Below are positions 49,619-56,984 of a DNA stretch of 64,000 nt, in pieces. Origin of the DNA: CAYVNU01 sp964453265 (lineage in GTDB: Bacteria; Patescibacteriota; Doudnabacteria; UBA920); assembly GCA_964453265.1 (NCBI GenBank), contig CAYVNU010000001.1, positions 1-64,000 of the forward strand. Reading direction: 5' to 3'. The stretch's first letter is position 1; each line of letters starts with the position of its first letter. Position numbers and translations under genes: made by a program. The notes under the pieces are model-generated. The model saw only the letters and a list, made by a program, of their open reading frames with translations. It made no database searches and had not been told where the DNA came from.

Positions 49619-51454
49619 ATGGATTATAATACCCGACAACGCGCGGTTGATGCTTTCGATTTTGCTGATCAGAGTAGTGATGAAAAAAGAATTCAAACAG
49701 AAGAAGAAATACTAAGCTTTTATAACATATCGGCTGAAACAAAAGCCAAAATAGATGCTGTTTTTAAGCAAATAGAAATAGTTCTTAAAAGAGTTGGTAA
49801 TTTACCTGAATCAATAGTAAGTGCATTTAAATTAAAATTGTTTAACCAACTATATTTCGAGAGACTGGATTTAAACGAAGACTTATTAAAGAGAGAAGCA
49901 GAGAGAATATCTAAATTAGAAGAAACTCAGGCTGAACACAATCCGTTTGTCCCAACAGTTGGGGTTGAAGTAGAGGTTGAGTGGGAACAAATGAATCCTG
50001 TAGAGAGGACAGGGAGTTTAAGAGGTGAATTTGATTATATCTTGAAAGCTTGTAAGATTCGTAAAGGTTTTGACCCAAATATAGCTTTGTCTGAATCTGA
50101 TAGGCTTGAAATTAAGGCAGGTCTTTATGAAATTAAATCTTCGCCCTCACACACATCGGAGGCGCAGTCTATTTTTTTACAAGAATTAGTAAAATTGGGA
50201 GTCGTCCCTGGTATAAAAAAAGAAAAAAGTAAATATGCAAAGTACGAAACGGTTTCTTTGCATGTGAATTTTATTATCCCTAAACAACTCGCTAATTATG
50301 GCAAAGAAGAACGATTTTCAAATGAGCATCTTGTGAAGAAATATCAAGATTTATTAAAGTTAGTAAGTTTTTTTGTGTCTATTGCAATGGTCTCGGACGA
50401 AAGAGTAAATTCTAGGTTGTTTCGACAAGGTTCAGATGGAGTAGATATTAAAGAAATTATTTTCCCAGGCGGGAGTAGAGTTGACGATGCAAGAGTTCAG
50501 TTTTCTTTAACCGAGTTTTCAGATAAACGGGCTTACAGGGTAGTTTCAACTTTACAAGCTTTAATAACTGCTTTTTATTCCCATGTTTTATTTCTTGAAA
50601 AGAAAGATTTGACGTCAAGAGAAGAAAAGTTAGCAAATATTTTTTCTGAATTTTTAGAAAAAATGAAAGATTTTTATAGCAAAAATAATATCCCAACTGG
50701 TAAATTAACTTTGAGCGACGAATTTAGAAATAGCGGAATAACTAATGCTGAAATGATAATTTTAAGAAGAGGTGGTAAAGAAGATGCTTTTAGGGCATGT
50801 GCTTTGTATGTAGCTAAAATAAAAAGGGTTTTAAAAGAAAAAGAACCTTTAAGTGAACAAGTATTTTTTTATCATAAAGAAGATTTTAATAGACTTATTA
50901 CACAATATAAACGTAAAATTGATTCTGTATATTTTGGAAAAGCAGATCCGAGATTGGCAAAAAGCTTAATGTTTTCACTGGATCAGTATGCTCATGAACG
51001 AGGAATTAGTTTTAAACTAGACGGTAAATGGGATACTGTGGATAGATTTAAAAATGGTTTAATACCTTTAGGTAGCATACCTAATAATATGGCTGATAAG
51101 GTTAGGGTGTTTAAGGACGCAGAGGGTAGTGAATATTTAGATTTGTCCTATATTTCCGACTCATTAAGAATAAATGAAGATTGGCTCAGAGTTAATCGTC
51201 CCGGGTGGAAATATAATGATTATACGAGGATTATAAAGTTACCAGTTTTGACTGAGAGTGAAATAGCAGAGCAGCAAAAGCAATTAAAATTTTTACCAGT
51301 TGAAGCCAAAGGTGAAATTGATGAGTTAATTTCAAATATTCAACACAAATACTCAGAACATGTTGTAGTTGATGAAAAAGAAAAATCAATCATTGATGAA
51401 AAGGTGGGGAATCTAATAAAAGAATTAGACGATTATGTAAAAAATTTAATTTAA
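49619..51454 (+). CDS. Unknown protein with GCS/amidoligase-like motifs under SAM control
   Basis: 611 residues, cytosolic. A helical N-terminal part (to about 108) precedes PTVGVEVEVEW (Glu117, Glu119), LYEIKSSPSHTSEA (Glu171, Lys173) and VSLHVNFIIPK (His215). A GvExE strand, an E-x-K/T-S-P segment and an H-x-N strand in this order are the pattern of carboxylate-amine ligases of the glutamate-cysteine ligase/amidoligase superfamily. The C-terminal 350 residues are helical and unrecognised. It lies between a SAM-I riboswitch and metK with 12 bases to metK, so its job is linked to methionine/SAM supply. The ligase idea is inference. Confidence 0.5.
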   Translation: MDYNTRQRAVDAFDFADQSSDEKRIQTEEEILSFYNISAETKAKIDAVFKQIEIVLKRVGNLPESIVSAFKLKLFNQLYFERLDLNEDLLKREAERISKLEETQAEHNPFVPTVGVEVEVEWEQMNPVERTGSLRGEFDYILKACKIRKGFDPNIALSESDRLEIKAGLYEIKSSPSHTSEAQSIFLQELVKLGVVPGIKKEKSKYAKYETVSLHVNFIIPKQLANYGKEERFSNEHLVKKYQDLLKLVSFFVSIAMVSDERVNSRLFRQGSDGVDIKEIIFPGGSRVDDARVQFSLTEFSDKRAYRVVSTLQALITAFYSHVLFLEKKDLTSREEKLANIFSEFLEKMKDFYSKNNIPTGKLTLSDEFRNSGITNAEMIILRRGGKEDAFRACALYVAKIKRVLKEKEPLSEQVFFYHKEDFNRLITQYKRKIDSVYFGKADPRLAKSLMFSLDQYAHERGISFKLDGKWDTVDRFKNGLIPLGSIPNNMADKVRVFKDAEGSEYLDLSYISDSLRINEDWLRVNRPGWKYNDYTRIIKLPVLTESEIAEQQKQLKFLPVEAKGEIDELISNIQHKYSEHVVVDEKEKSIIDEKVGNLIKELDDYVKNLI

Positions 51455-51466
51455 TTTTATTAATAT

Positions 51467-52351
51467 ATGAAAAATATTATGCAATATAAAGCGAGATCCG
51501 GTTCTGCCGGAAAGAATATCAAACCAACACCACATAGAAAAATATTTACTTCCGAGTCCGTAACAGAGGGGCATCCGGACAAAGTTTGTGACCAAATAAG
51601 TGACGCAATTTACGACGAAATGCTACGTCAGGACAAAAAGGCCCATGCCGGCATAGAATGTTTTGCTACCACAGGCTTAGTTGTGGTTGGAGGGGAAGCA
51701 AGGACTAAAGCTTATGTGGATATTCAAAGCATAGTGAGAAGAACCTTAAAGAAAATTGGTTACGACAAACCTGAGTATGGTTTTTGCTATTCTGACGTTG
51801 GTGTAATATCTACCCTCCACGAACAGTCACCCGACATAGCCCAGGGCGTGGACGAAGGCAAGGGCGAGTTTAAAGAACAAGGTGCCGGAGACCAGGGCTT
51901 AATGTTTGGTTTTGCCTGCGANNNNNNNNNNNNNNNNNNNNNNNNNNNNNNNNNNNNNNNNNNNNNNNNNNNNNNNNNNNNNNNNNNNNNNNNNNNNNNN
52001 NNNNNNNNNNNNNNNNNNNNNTATGCTGCTAGGTACATTGCCAAAAATATTGTTGCCGCAGGGTTTGCAAAAAAAGTTTTGGTACAACTAGCTTACGCAA
52101 TTGGCGTGGCTAAACCAGTTTCTATTTTTATAGATACCTACGGAACCGGAAAAATTGCGGACGAAAAATTACAGACAATCTGTGAACAAATTTTCCCGGT
52201 AAAGCCGGCGGACATAATTAAAGAGCTTCAATTAGAAAAACCAATTTACGAACAAACCGCAGCCTACGGCCACTTTGGCAGGACAGATGTTCGCTTCCCG
52301 TGGGAGAAGACGGATAAAGTAAGAATGATCAGAAAGCTTGCTAAAAGGTAA
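51467..52351 (+). CDS. metK: S-adenosylmethionine synthetase (interrupted by gap)
   Basis: Makes SAM from methionine and ATP. The N-terminal part has FTSESVTEGHPDKVCDQISDA, then GAGDQGLMFGFAC up to the gap. After the gap YAARYIAKNIVAAGFAKK, IDTYGTGKIADE and TAAYGHFGR are present. Compared with MetK proteins of about 390 residues, roughly 140 residues are hidden behind the 100-N gap (51922-52021), including the nucleotide-binding centre. The frame on both sides agrees by chance of gap size. Regulated by the SAM-I riboswitch upstream. The C-terminal coding segment is repeated after an inserted hairpin downstream. Confidence 0.95.
   Translation: MKNIMQYKARSGSAGKNIKPTPHRKIFTSESVTEGHPDKVCDQISDAIYDEMLRQDKKAHAGIECFATTGLVVVGGEARTKAYVDIQSIVRRTLKKIGYDKPEYGFCYSDVGVISTLHEQSPDIAQGVDEGKGEFKEQGAGDQGLMFGFACXXXXXXXXXXXXXXXXXXXXXXXXXXXXXXXXXXYAARYIAKNIVAAGFAKKVLVQLAYAIGVAKPVSIFIDTYGTGKIADEKLQTICEQIFPVKPADIIKELQLEKPIYEQTAAYGHFGRTDVRFPWEKTDKVRMIRKLAKR
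51922..52021. other. Scaffold gap inside metK (100 N)
   Basis: Exactly 100 N; comparison with MetK length implies about 420 hidden bases. Confidence 0.9.
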
Positions 52352-52358
52352 GTTTCCA

Positions 52359-52441
52359 TGCTTGCCCGCCATAGCTTTAGCGACGGCGGGGGAGAAGACA
52401 GATAAAGTAAATGCAATTAGGAAATTGGCAAAGAAAAAATA
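52359..52441 (+). repeat. Hairpin element and duplicated metK 3' end
   Basis: After the metK stop, CTTGCCCGCCATAGCTTTAG and CGACGGCGGG form a hairpin element. Then GGGAGAAGACAGATAAAGTA repeats the end of metK (52301-52320) and encodes EKTDKVNAIRKLAKKK-stop, a diverged copy of the MetK C-terminus. The rearrangement mirrors that at tRNA-Gly. Confidence 0.8.
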
Positions 52442-52480
52442 GTTATTGACTTTAGTGTTTTTTGGGTTTACCATAAGGCT

Positions 52481-52729
52481 ATGGAGTATGAGTTAACAAA
52501 GCATGCTAGACTTCGGCTTTTAGAAAGAAAAATTTCTAAAAGTATGCTTAAAGAGGCTTTGGAAAATCCGACAAAAATTGGTTACGATAGCTACGGTAAT
52601 ACCTTGTTTAAAAAACTATATGTTAAATCGGGCAAACAGCGTTTGCTTTTAGTTGCCGGAAGAAAGTTTAAAAATAAACTTAAAATTTTTACTATTATTG
52701 AAACATCTAAGACTTCTAAATATTTATGA
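52481..52729 (+). CDS. DUF4258 protein, possible RelE-fold toxin
   Basis: 82 residues: MEYELTKHARLRLLERKIS at the start, GNTLFKKLYVKSGKQRLLLVAGRKF and KIFTIIETSKTSKYL. This is the DUF4258 pattern, a compact family with a RelE/BrnT-like fold. It overlaps the next gene by the ATGA at 52726-52729, and that neighbour is DUF2283-like, a recurrent partnership regarded as a putative toxin-antitoxin unit. Activity is not proved by sequence. Confidence 0.78.
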   Translation: MEYELTKHARLRLLERKISKSMLKEALENPTKIGYDSYGNTLFKKLYVKSGKQRLLLVAGRKFKNKLKIFTIIETSKTSKYL

Positions 52730-52944
52730 AAGCAGTATATGACAAGCAGAGCCAGGTGCTTTCCTGGCAGTTAAAAAAAGGCCCGAGTGTTGACAGCGAC
52801 ATTCAAGGCAATGTTGTTATTGACTATGACAAAGCTGGAAAAATTGTTTCGATTAATTTTTACGAAGTTAACTTTGAAGATTTTAAAGAACACAAAAAGA
52901 CCTTTTCTCGTTTTGTGTCTAGAAAACAATTAGTTGTAGTATAA
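52726..52944 (+). CDS. DUF2283 protein, partner of the DUF4258 gene
   Basis: 72 residues: MKAVYDKQSQVLSWQLKKGP, then DSDIQGNVVIDYDKAGKIVSINF and a C-terminal helix with basic residues. This is the DUF2283 pattern (YD...D.L.I......S.......V..D.D..G.I..I). Start codon overlaps the stop of the DUF4258 gene, so translation is coupled. Probable antitoxin-like partner; inference from pairing. Confidence 0.78.
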   Translation: MKAVYDKQSQVLSWQLKKGPSVDSDIQGNVVIDYDKAGKIVSINFYEVNFEDFKEHKKTFSRFVSRKQLVVV

Positions 52945-52950
52945 AAATTT

Positions 52951-53835
52951 ATGCCATATATTATTTTAATCATCGTCATCTTACTAATTCTTTCCAGTGT
53001 TCGCGTGGTGCAACAAAACACAGTGTACGTAATTGAAATGGTTGGACGTTTTAACCGCATTATGACCGCGGGGCTTAATTTTAAAGTGCCACTTTTTGAA
53101 CGAGTGGCGGAAAAAGTTACATTGCGTCAGCAAAACTTTACTTTAAAGAATATTTACCCTTCTAAAGACAAAGTTATAGTAGATATTGCTACTAACCTTA
53201 TTTATAGCGTGGAAGCTACGGTAGAAGGCGTAAAAAAATATACATACTCTTTGCAGAACAGAAGTGCATCTATTGGGGCTATTATTGAAAATTCACTTCG
53301 TACATATGTTGCTAAAGAAACTCACGAAGGCATTTTGGAAAAGAAAGAAGAATTAGCCGCGCATATTCGAATAGATTTAGAAAAACAGTTTTCTGAATGG
53401 GGTATGTTAATAAGCTCTTTCCAAATTACCGAAGTTTCTTTCCCGCCAACTATTACGCAGGCTATGAGTGAAGTCGTAGCCAGCCAGCAGCTTATGAAGG
53501 CTGCCGCAAACCAAGGTGAGGCGACTAAAATTAGAGCGGTTAAAGAAGCAGAAGCGGAAAAAGAAAGAAAGCGCTTACAAGGCGAGGGTATTGCACTTGA
53601 GCGCGAAGCTATTGCTTCAGGACTTAGGCAGTCAGTAGAAATTATAAAGTTAGCTACCGGCCAAAGTAATACAGAAATTATGGCCATATTAACTTTAAAC
53701 CAATACTTAGACACTATGAAGAGCATTGGCGTAACTCCCAATACTAAAGTTTTGTTCTTAGACTCCAGTGCCGGCAAAACCGGTGACCTAATGAAGCAGT
53801 TTATGGCAGCGTTTGAGAGTAGCGACAAAAGGTAG
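52951..53835 (+). CDS. SPFH/Band 7 membrane protein (stomatin-like)
   Basis: 294 residues with an N-terminal hydrophobic anchor (about 2-17), then the SPFH domain (VRVVQQNTVYVIEMVGRFNRIMTAGLNFKVPLFERV, VIVDIATNLIYSVE, GAIIENSLRTYVAKETHEGILEKKEELAAHIRIDLE), a coiled coil rich in Glu/Ala/Arg (QQLMKAAANQGEATKIRAVKEAEAEKERKRLQGEG) and a C-terminal part. Such proteins form membrane scaffolds, often with proteases. No NfeD-type partner is adjacent. Ends before a terminator. Confidence 0.94.
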   Translation: MPYIILIIVILLILSSVRVVQQNTVYVIEMVGRFNRIMTAGLNFKVPLFERVAEKVTLRQQNFTLKNIYPSKDKVIVDIATNLIYSVEATVEGVKKYTYSLQNRSASIGAIIENSLRTYVAKETHEGILEKKEELAAHIRIDLEKQFSEWGMLISSFQITEVSFPPTITQAMSEVVASQQLMKAAANQGEATKIRAVKEAEAEKERKRLQGEGIALEREAIASGLRQSVEIIKLATGQSNTEIMAILTLNQYLDTMKSIGVTPNTKVLFLDSSAGKTGDLMKQFMAAFESSDKR

Positions 53836-53874
53836 GGCGTAACTTATAACAAATAATCTATAATTTATAACTAT

Positions 53875-53901
53875 AAAACCCAAGAGCATTCTTGGGTTTT
53901 A
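53875..53901 (+). terminator. Intrinsic terminator
   Basis: AAAACCCAAGA pairs with TCTTGGGTTTT around GCAT; ends the SPFH transcript. Confidence 0.85.
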
Positions 53902-53920
53902 TGTATGTTAGAATATATAA

Positions 53921-55789
53921 ATGAAACAAAAGTTGTTATTGGTTATAAATTTTTTAGTTATTAGTTTGCTTTTAGTTTACTACGGCGTATTTTTGGCTAA
54001 GAAGGTAGATTTAACTACGGCGGATTTGGGCAGGCATATTGAAAACGGAAAAATTATTGTAAATTCTATTTTGTACCCTCACCCAACCTTTCCCTCATCC
54101 ACCGACGCTAAAGCTATGGCGGACAAGGAGGGAGAGGAGGGGGAGCAGCGTGGTACTAGTATATTCACTACCAACCCCAGTAGCAGAGCCGATAAATCGG
54201 CACGCTACGGGGCAAGCTATAAATTACTTATAACCAACTATTATTCTTACACTTTACCTGATCAACCTTTTGTTAATCACCACTGGCTTTCGGGTGTGGT
54301 ATTTTATTTGATTTATCAAATAACTGGGTTTGTCGGATTGTCGTGGTTTTATATTTTACTTGGTTGCGCTACGCTGTGGTTGTTTTTTGATGTTGCAAGA
54401 AGGAAGTCTAATTTGTTTATTGCCAGCGTAATAACCATAGCACTCATGCCTTTACTTGCTTCGCGTACGGAAGTCAGGCCGGAAATGATAACTTACTTTT
54501 TTACAGGCGTATTTTTGTGGGTGTTGTTGGGCTTTAGATTATTCAATAAAAATATTTTGACCTCTCCTGCCCCTTTGGGGCATCCTCCCCACGCCTGGGG
54601 AGGAGGGGTAATGTTATTACCTTTGGTAATGCTGCTTTGGGTTAATTTGCACATAGGGTTTGTGTTTGGGTTTTTGGTTTTGGGGGCGTTTTGGGTGGAG
54701 GAGTTAGTAATGTCATTCCGAGTGCATCCGACTTGTCCGACGAAGTCCGCCTCAGGCGGACGAAGTTGGAGGAATCCCTTTTTTGTAATTAAAACTATAT
54801 TTAAGGGATCCTTCGCTAGCGCTCTGGATGGTTATCACAGGCTTAGAAATTTAACTTTAATAGGGTTTTTATGTATAGTTGCCGCTCTTATTAACCCCAA
54901 CTTTCTAAAAGGATTTTTGTACCCTTTAAATATATTTAAAAACTATGGCTATTTAATTGTAGAAAATCAGTCAATTAAATTTTTGGAAAATATAAATTTC
55001 TCAAACGGCCAGCACTTTTTAATTTTTAAAGCAGTATTTTTGTTAGTTTGCATTAGTTTTCTGGCAGTGGCTGTTAAAAACTGGAAACAACTAAAAATTT
55101 CTTTGTTATTGCTTAGTTTGTTTACAGGCTTGCTCGCATACTATGGCATTAGGCATTTTCCCAGCTTTGCTTTTTTTGCTTTGGTAGCCTTAGCTTATAA
55201 TGTGAATATTTTATTGGGTAGCAAGTTATCTTTAAACAAAGGTGGTAACGCGGGAAGAGTTTTTTCCGCTGTAATAATTCCGGTAGGCATATTTTTTGTT
55301 TTTATTAATATTTTTTCTAGTTATGGGGAACTAAAAGCGCGGGCGGATTTTGGCTTAGGGCTTTTGCCTGGGGTTAACGCGTCTGCGGAATTTTTTAAAG
55401 AGCAAAACATAAAAGGTCCTATATTTAATGACTACGACATAGGTGGGTATTTAATTTACAATATTTATCCGGAAAAGGTTTTTGTAGACAACAGGCCGGA
55501 AGCCTATACAGTAGATTTTTTTGAAAATTATAAATTAATGCAAACAGACCCTTTAAAATGGAAGGAAATGGACGAAAAGTATAATTTTAATTCTATTTTC
55601 TTTTCTCACCGTGATTATACGCCGTGGGCGCAGGCGTTTTTAATATCGCGCATACAAGACCCAGTCTGGGCACCGGTATTTGTGGATGGTTTTAATATAA
55701 TATTTTTAAAACGTAACGAGCAGAATAAAGAAATCATTAAGAAATTTGAAATCCCAAAAAGCCGTTTTGGAATAACAACTAGTAAGTAG
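53921..55789 (+). CDS. Polytopic membrane protein, glycosyltransferase-like, with element insertions
   Basis: 622 residues, about ten membrane helices and a C-terminal soluble domain (about 490-622: FKEQNIKGPIFNDYDIGGYLIYNIYPEKVFVDNRPEAY). The first loop (LTTADLGRHIENGKIIVNSILYPHP) and the overall layout resemble membrane glycosyltransferases or their relatives. Three polar, low-complexity blocks are encoded by hairpin elements: residues about 52-98, 214-229 and 264-305. All three fall in loops, which keeps the frame and probably the fold. A GT2 gene follows 26 bases downstream, supporting a surface-glycan role. Confidence 0.65.
   Translation: MKQKLLLVINFLVISLLLVYYGVFLAKKVDLTTADLGRHIENGKIIVNSILYPHPTFPSSTDAKAMADKEGEEGEQRGTSIFTTNPSSRADKSARYGASYKLLITNYYSYTLPDQPFVNHHWLSGVVFYLIYQITGFVGLSWFYILLGCATLWLFFDVARRKSNLFIASVITIALMPLLASRTEVRPEMITYFFTGVFLWVLLGFRLFNKNILTSPAPLGHPPHAWGGGVMLLPLVMLLWVNLHIGFVFGFLVLGAFWVEELVMSFRVHPTCPTKSASGGRSWRNPFFVIKTIFKGSFASALDGYHRLRNLTLIGFLCIVAALINPNFLKGFLYPLNIFKNYGYLIVENQSIKFLENINFSNGQHFLIFKAVFLLVCISFLAVAVKNWKQLKISLLLLSLFTGLLAYYGIRHFPSFAFFALVALAYNVNILLGSKLSLNKGGNAGRVFSAVIIPVGIFFVFINIFSSYGELKARADFGLGLLPGVNASAEFFKEQNIKGPIFNDYDIGGYLIYNIYPEKVFVDNRPEAYTVDFFENYKLMQTDPLKWKEMDEKYNFNSIFFSHRDYTPWAQAFLISRIQDPVWAPVFVDGFNIIFLKRNEQNKEIIKKFEIPKSRFGITTSK
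54076..54215. repeat. In-frame hairpin elements in the membrane-protein gene, first loop
   Basis: CCCTCACCCAACC and GGGAGAGGAGGGGG flank CCGACGCTAAAGCTATGGCGGACAAG, the inverse of the hairpin found behind metK. A second piece, GCCGATAAATCGGCACGCTAC, is the inverse of 29752-29772. Confidence 0.75.
54561..54608. repeat. In-frame hairpin, second loop
   Basis: CCTCTCCTGCCCC / TTTGGGGCATCC and CCTCCCCACGCCTGGGGAGG hairpins encode TSPAPLGHPPHAWGGG between two membrane helices. Confidence 0.75.
54712..54835. repeat. In-frame GTCATTCCGAG-type element, third loop
   Basis: GTCATTCCGAG and GGAGGAATCCC frame TTGTCCGACGAAGTCCGCC and CAGGCGGACGAAG. After an AT-rich spacer, GGGATCCTTCGCTAGCG and CTGGATGGTT resemble the right part of TIR element E5. 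The whole block stays open in the gene frame. Confidence 0.8.
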
Positions 55790-55815
55790 CAAGTAGTAGG
55801 TAGTAAGTAGCCAAA

Positions 55816-56619
55816 ATGATACTTTCAATAATCATCCCAGCACATAACGAAGAAAAAACTATTGTCCAAGTTTTGGACAGTGTTTTTAGCGTGCCTTTAG
55901 GCGAGTGGGAGAGGGAAGTAGTTGTGGTTAACGACGGATCGAGTGATGGAACAAAAGACATCTTAGATAAATACACTAGTAATAAAATTATTAAAATTCA
56001 TCACGCCCAAAATTTAGGCAAAGGCGCTTCCATCCAAACAGGTTTAAAAGCGGCTACAGGCAATTATGTAATTATTCAGGACGCGGATTTGGAATATGAG
56101 CCGGGGGATATTCCTAATCTTTTATCACAGTTAGGCAACCTCTCTGCCCTAAAGGGCATCTCTCCTCAACAGGAGAGAGAACTGCAGACTGCAGCTGCAG
56201 GTTTCCCTCCCTTTTCTTGTCCGCCAAAGCCTTGGCGTCGGAGGATGAGGGGAGGGATTAAGGGGGAGGTTGCTGTCTTTGGCAACCGCGGCACAAAAAG
56301 TTACCCGGAGCGAGGCTTCCATTATGTGTTAGGCGCAAAACTCCTAACTTGGACGTTTAATATTTTATTTTGGCAAAATATTAAAGACTTATATACAGGG
56401 TATAAACTCATTCCTACTGCTATATTTAAAGAACTTGGCATAACATCAACTGGCTTTGAATTTGAAGCTGAGGTAGCTTGTAAACTAGCTTGTAGGGGTG
56501 TTAATATAAAAGAAGTTTCTATAAACTATAGGCCTAGAAGTAAGGAACAGGGCAAGCATATTGGATGGAAAGATGCGTTTATAGGTTTTAAAAAGATTTT
56601 AGAATTAAGAATAAAATAA
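55816..56619 (+). CDS. GT2 family glycosyltransferase (dolichyl-phosphate mannose synthase-like) with insertion
   Basis: 267 residues. MILSIIIPAHNEEKTI, VVVNDGSSDGTKDIL, QDADLEYEP (the DxD motif, about 92-94) and NIKDLYTGYKLIP fit polyprenyl-phosphate sugar transferases. Residues about 106-153 (SQLGNLSALKGISPQ to GGIKGEVAV) are an extra block encoded by a hairpin element at 56134-56274, located directly after the DxD loop, where relatives join PGDIPNLL to VVFGSR. Activity therefore depends on this loop being tolerated. It follows a membrane glycosyltransferase-like gene and lacks C-terminal membrane helices. Confidence 0.88.
   Translation: MILSIIIPAHNEEKTIVQVLDSVFSVPLGEWEREVVVVNDGSSDGTKDILDKYTSNKIIKIHHAQNLGKGASIQTGLKAATGNYVIIQDADLEYEPGDIPNLLSQLGNLSALKGISPQQERELQTAAAGFPPFSCPPKPWRRRMRGGIKGEVAVFGNRGTKSYPERGFHYVLGAKLLTWTFNILFWQNIKDLYTGYKLIPTAIFKELGITSTGFEFEAEVACKLACRGVNIKEVSINYRPRSKEQGKHIGWKDAFIGFKKILELRIK
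56134..56274. repeat. In-frame hairpin element in the GT2 gene
   Basis: Outer ends GGCAACCTC and GAGGTTGCT are inverted. Inside are GCCCTAAAGGGC, CTCCTCAACAGGAG, CTGCAGACTGCAG and CTTGTCCGCCAAAGCCTTGG-CGTCGG hairpins. The last matches the element behind metK and in the membrane-protein gene. Confidence 0.85.
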
Positions 56620-56621
56620 AA

Positions 56622-56984
56622 ATGGATTCTGAAGCAGGATATCTTACTGACAATGAATTAAGCGAGTTAAATAGGAGGTATGAGGTTTTAGCTAACTATT
56701 TTCAAACATTGAGAATTGCAAACCAAAAATATGGACGCTCGGTTTTATTTCATGTAACTGGCAATCTACTTCAAACTTTTAAATCTCAATTTTCTTTAAC
56801 AAGGGATACCGATGAAAGAATTCAATCTATAACTAAATTAAGAGTTTTAATAGATGATATTGATTTTTATGCAAAAAAACTGATTGATCCTGAATTTTTA
56901 AAGAGAGAGTTAAGACATGATGATGTGAAAATTTGTGAAGAATATATAAATAAATTAAAAGCAGAAACAAATGATCCAAAATAA
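56622..56984 (+). CDS. Small helical protein, unknown
   Basis: 120 residues, soluble, charged helices (ELSELNRRYEVLANYFQTLRIAN, SITKLRVLIDDIDFYAKKL). No family recognised. It begins three bases after the GT2 gene and its stop overlaps the transketolase start by 14 bases, so it is translated in the same operon and may be an accessory to one of them. Confidence 0.55.
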   Translation: MDSEAGYLTDNELSELNRRYEVLANYFQTLRIANQKYGRSVLFHVTGNLLQTFKSQFSLTRDTDERIQSITKLRVLIDDIDFYAKKLIDPEFLKRELRHDDVKICEEYINKLKAETNDPK

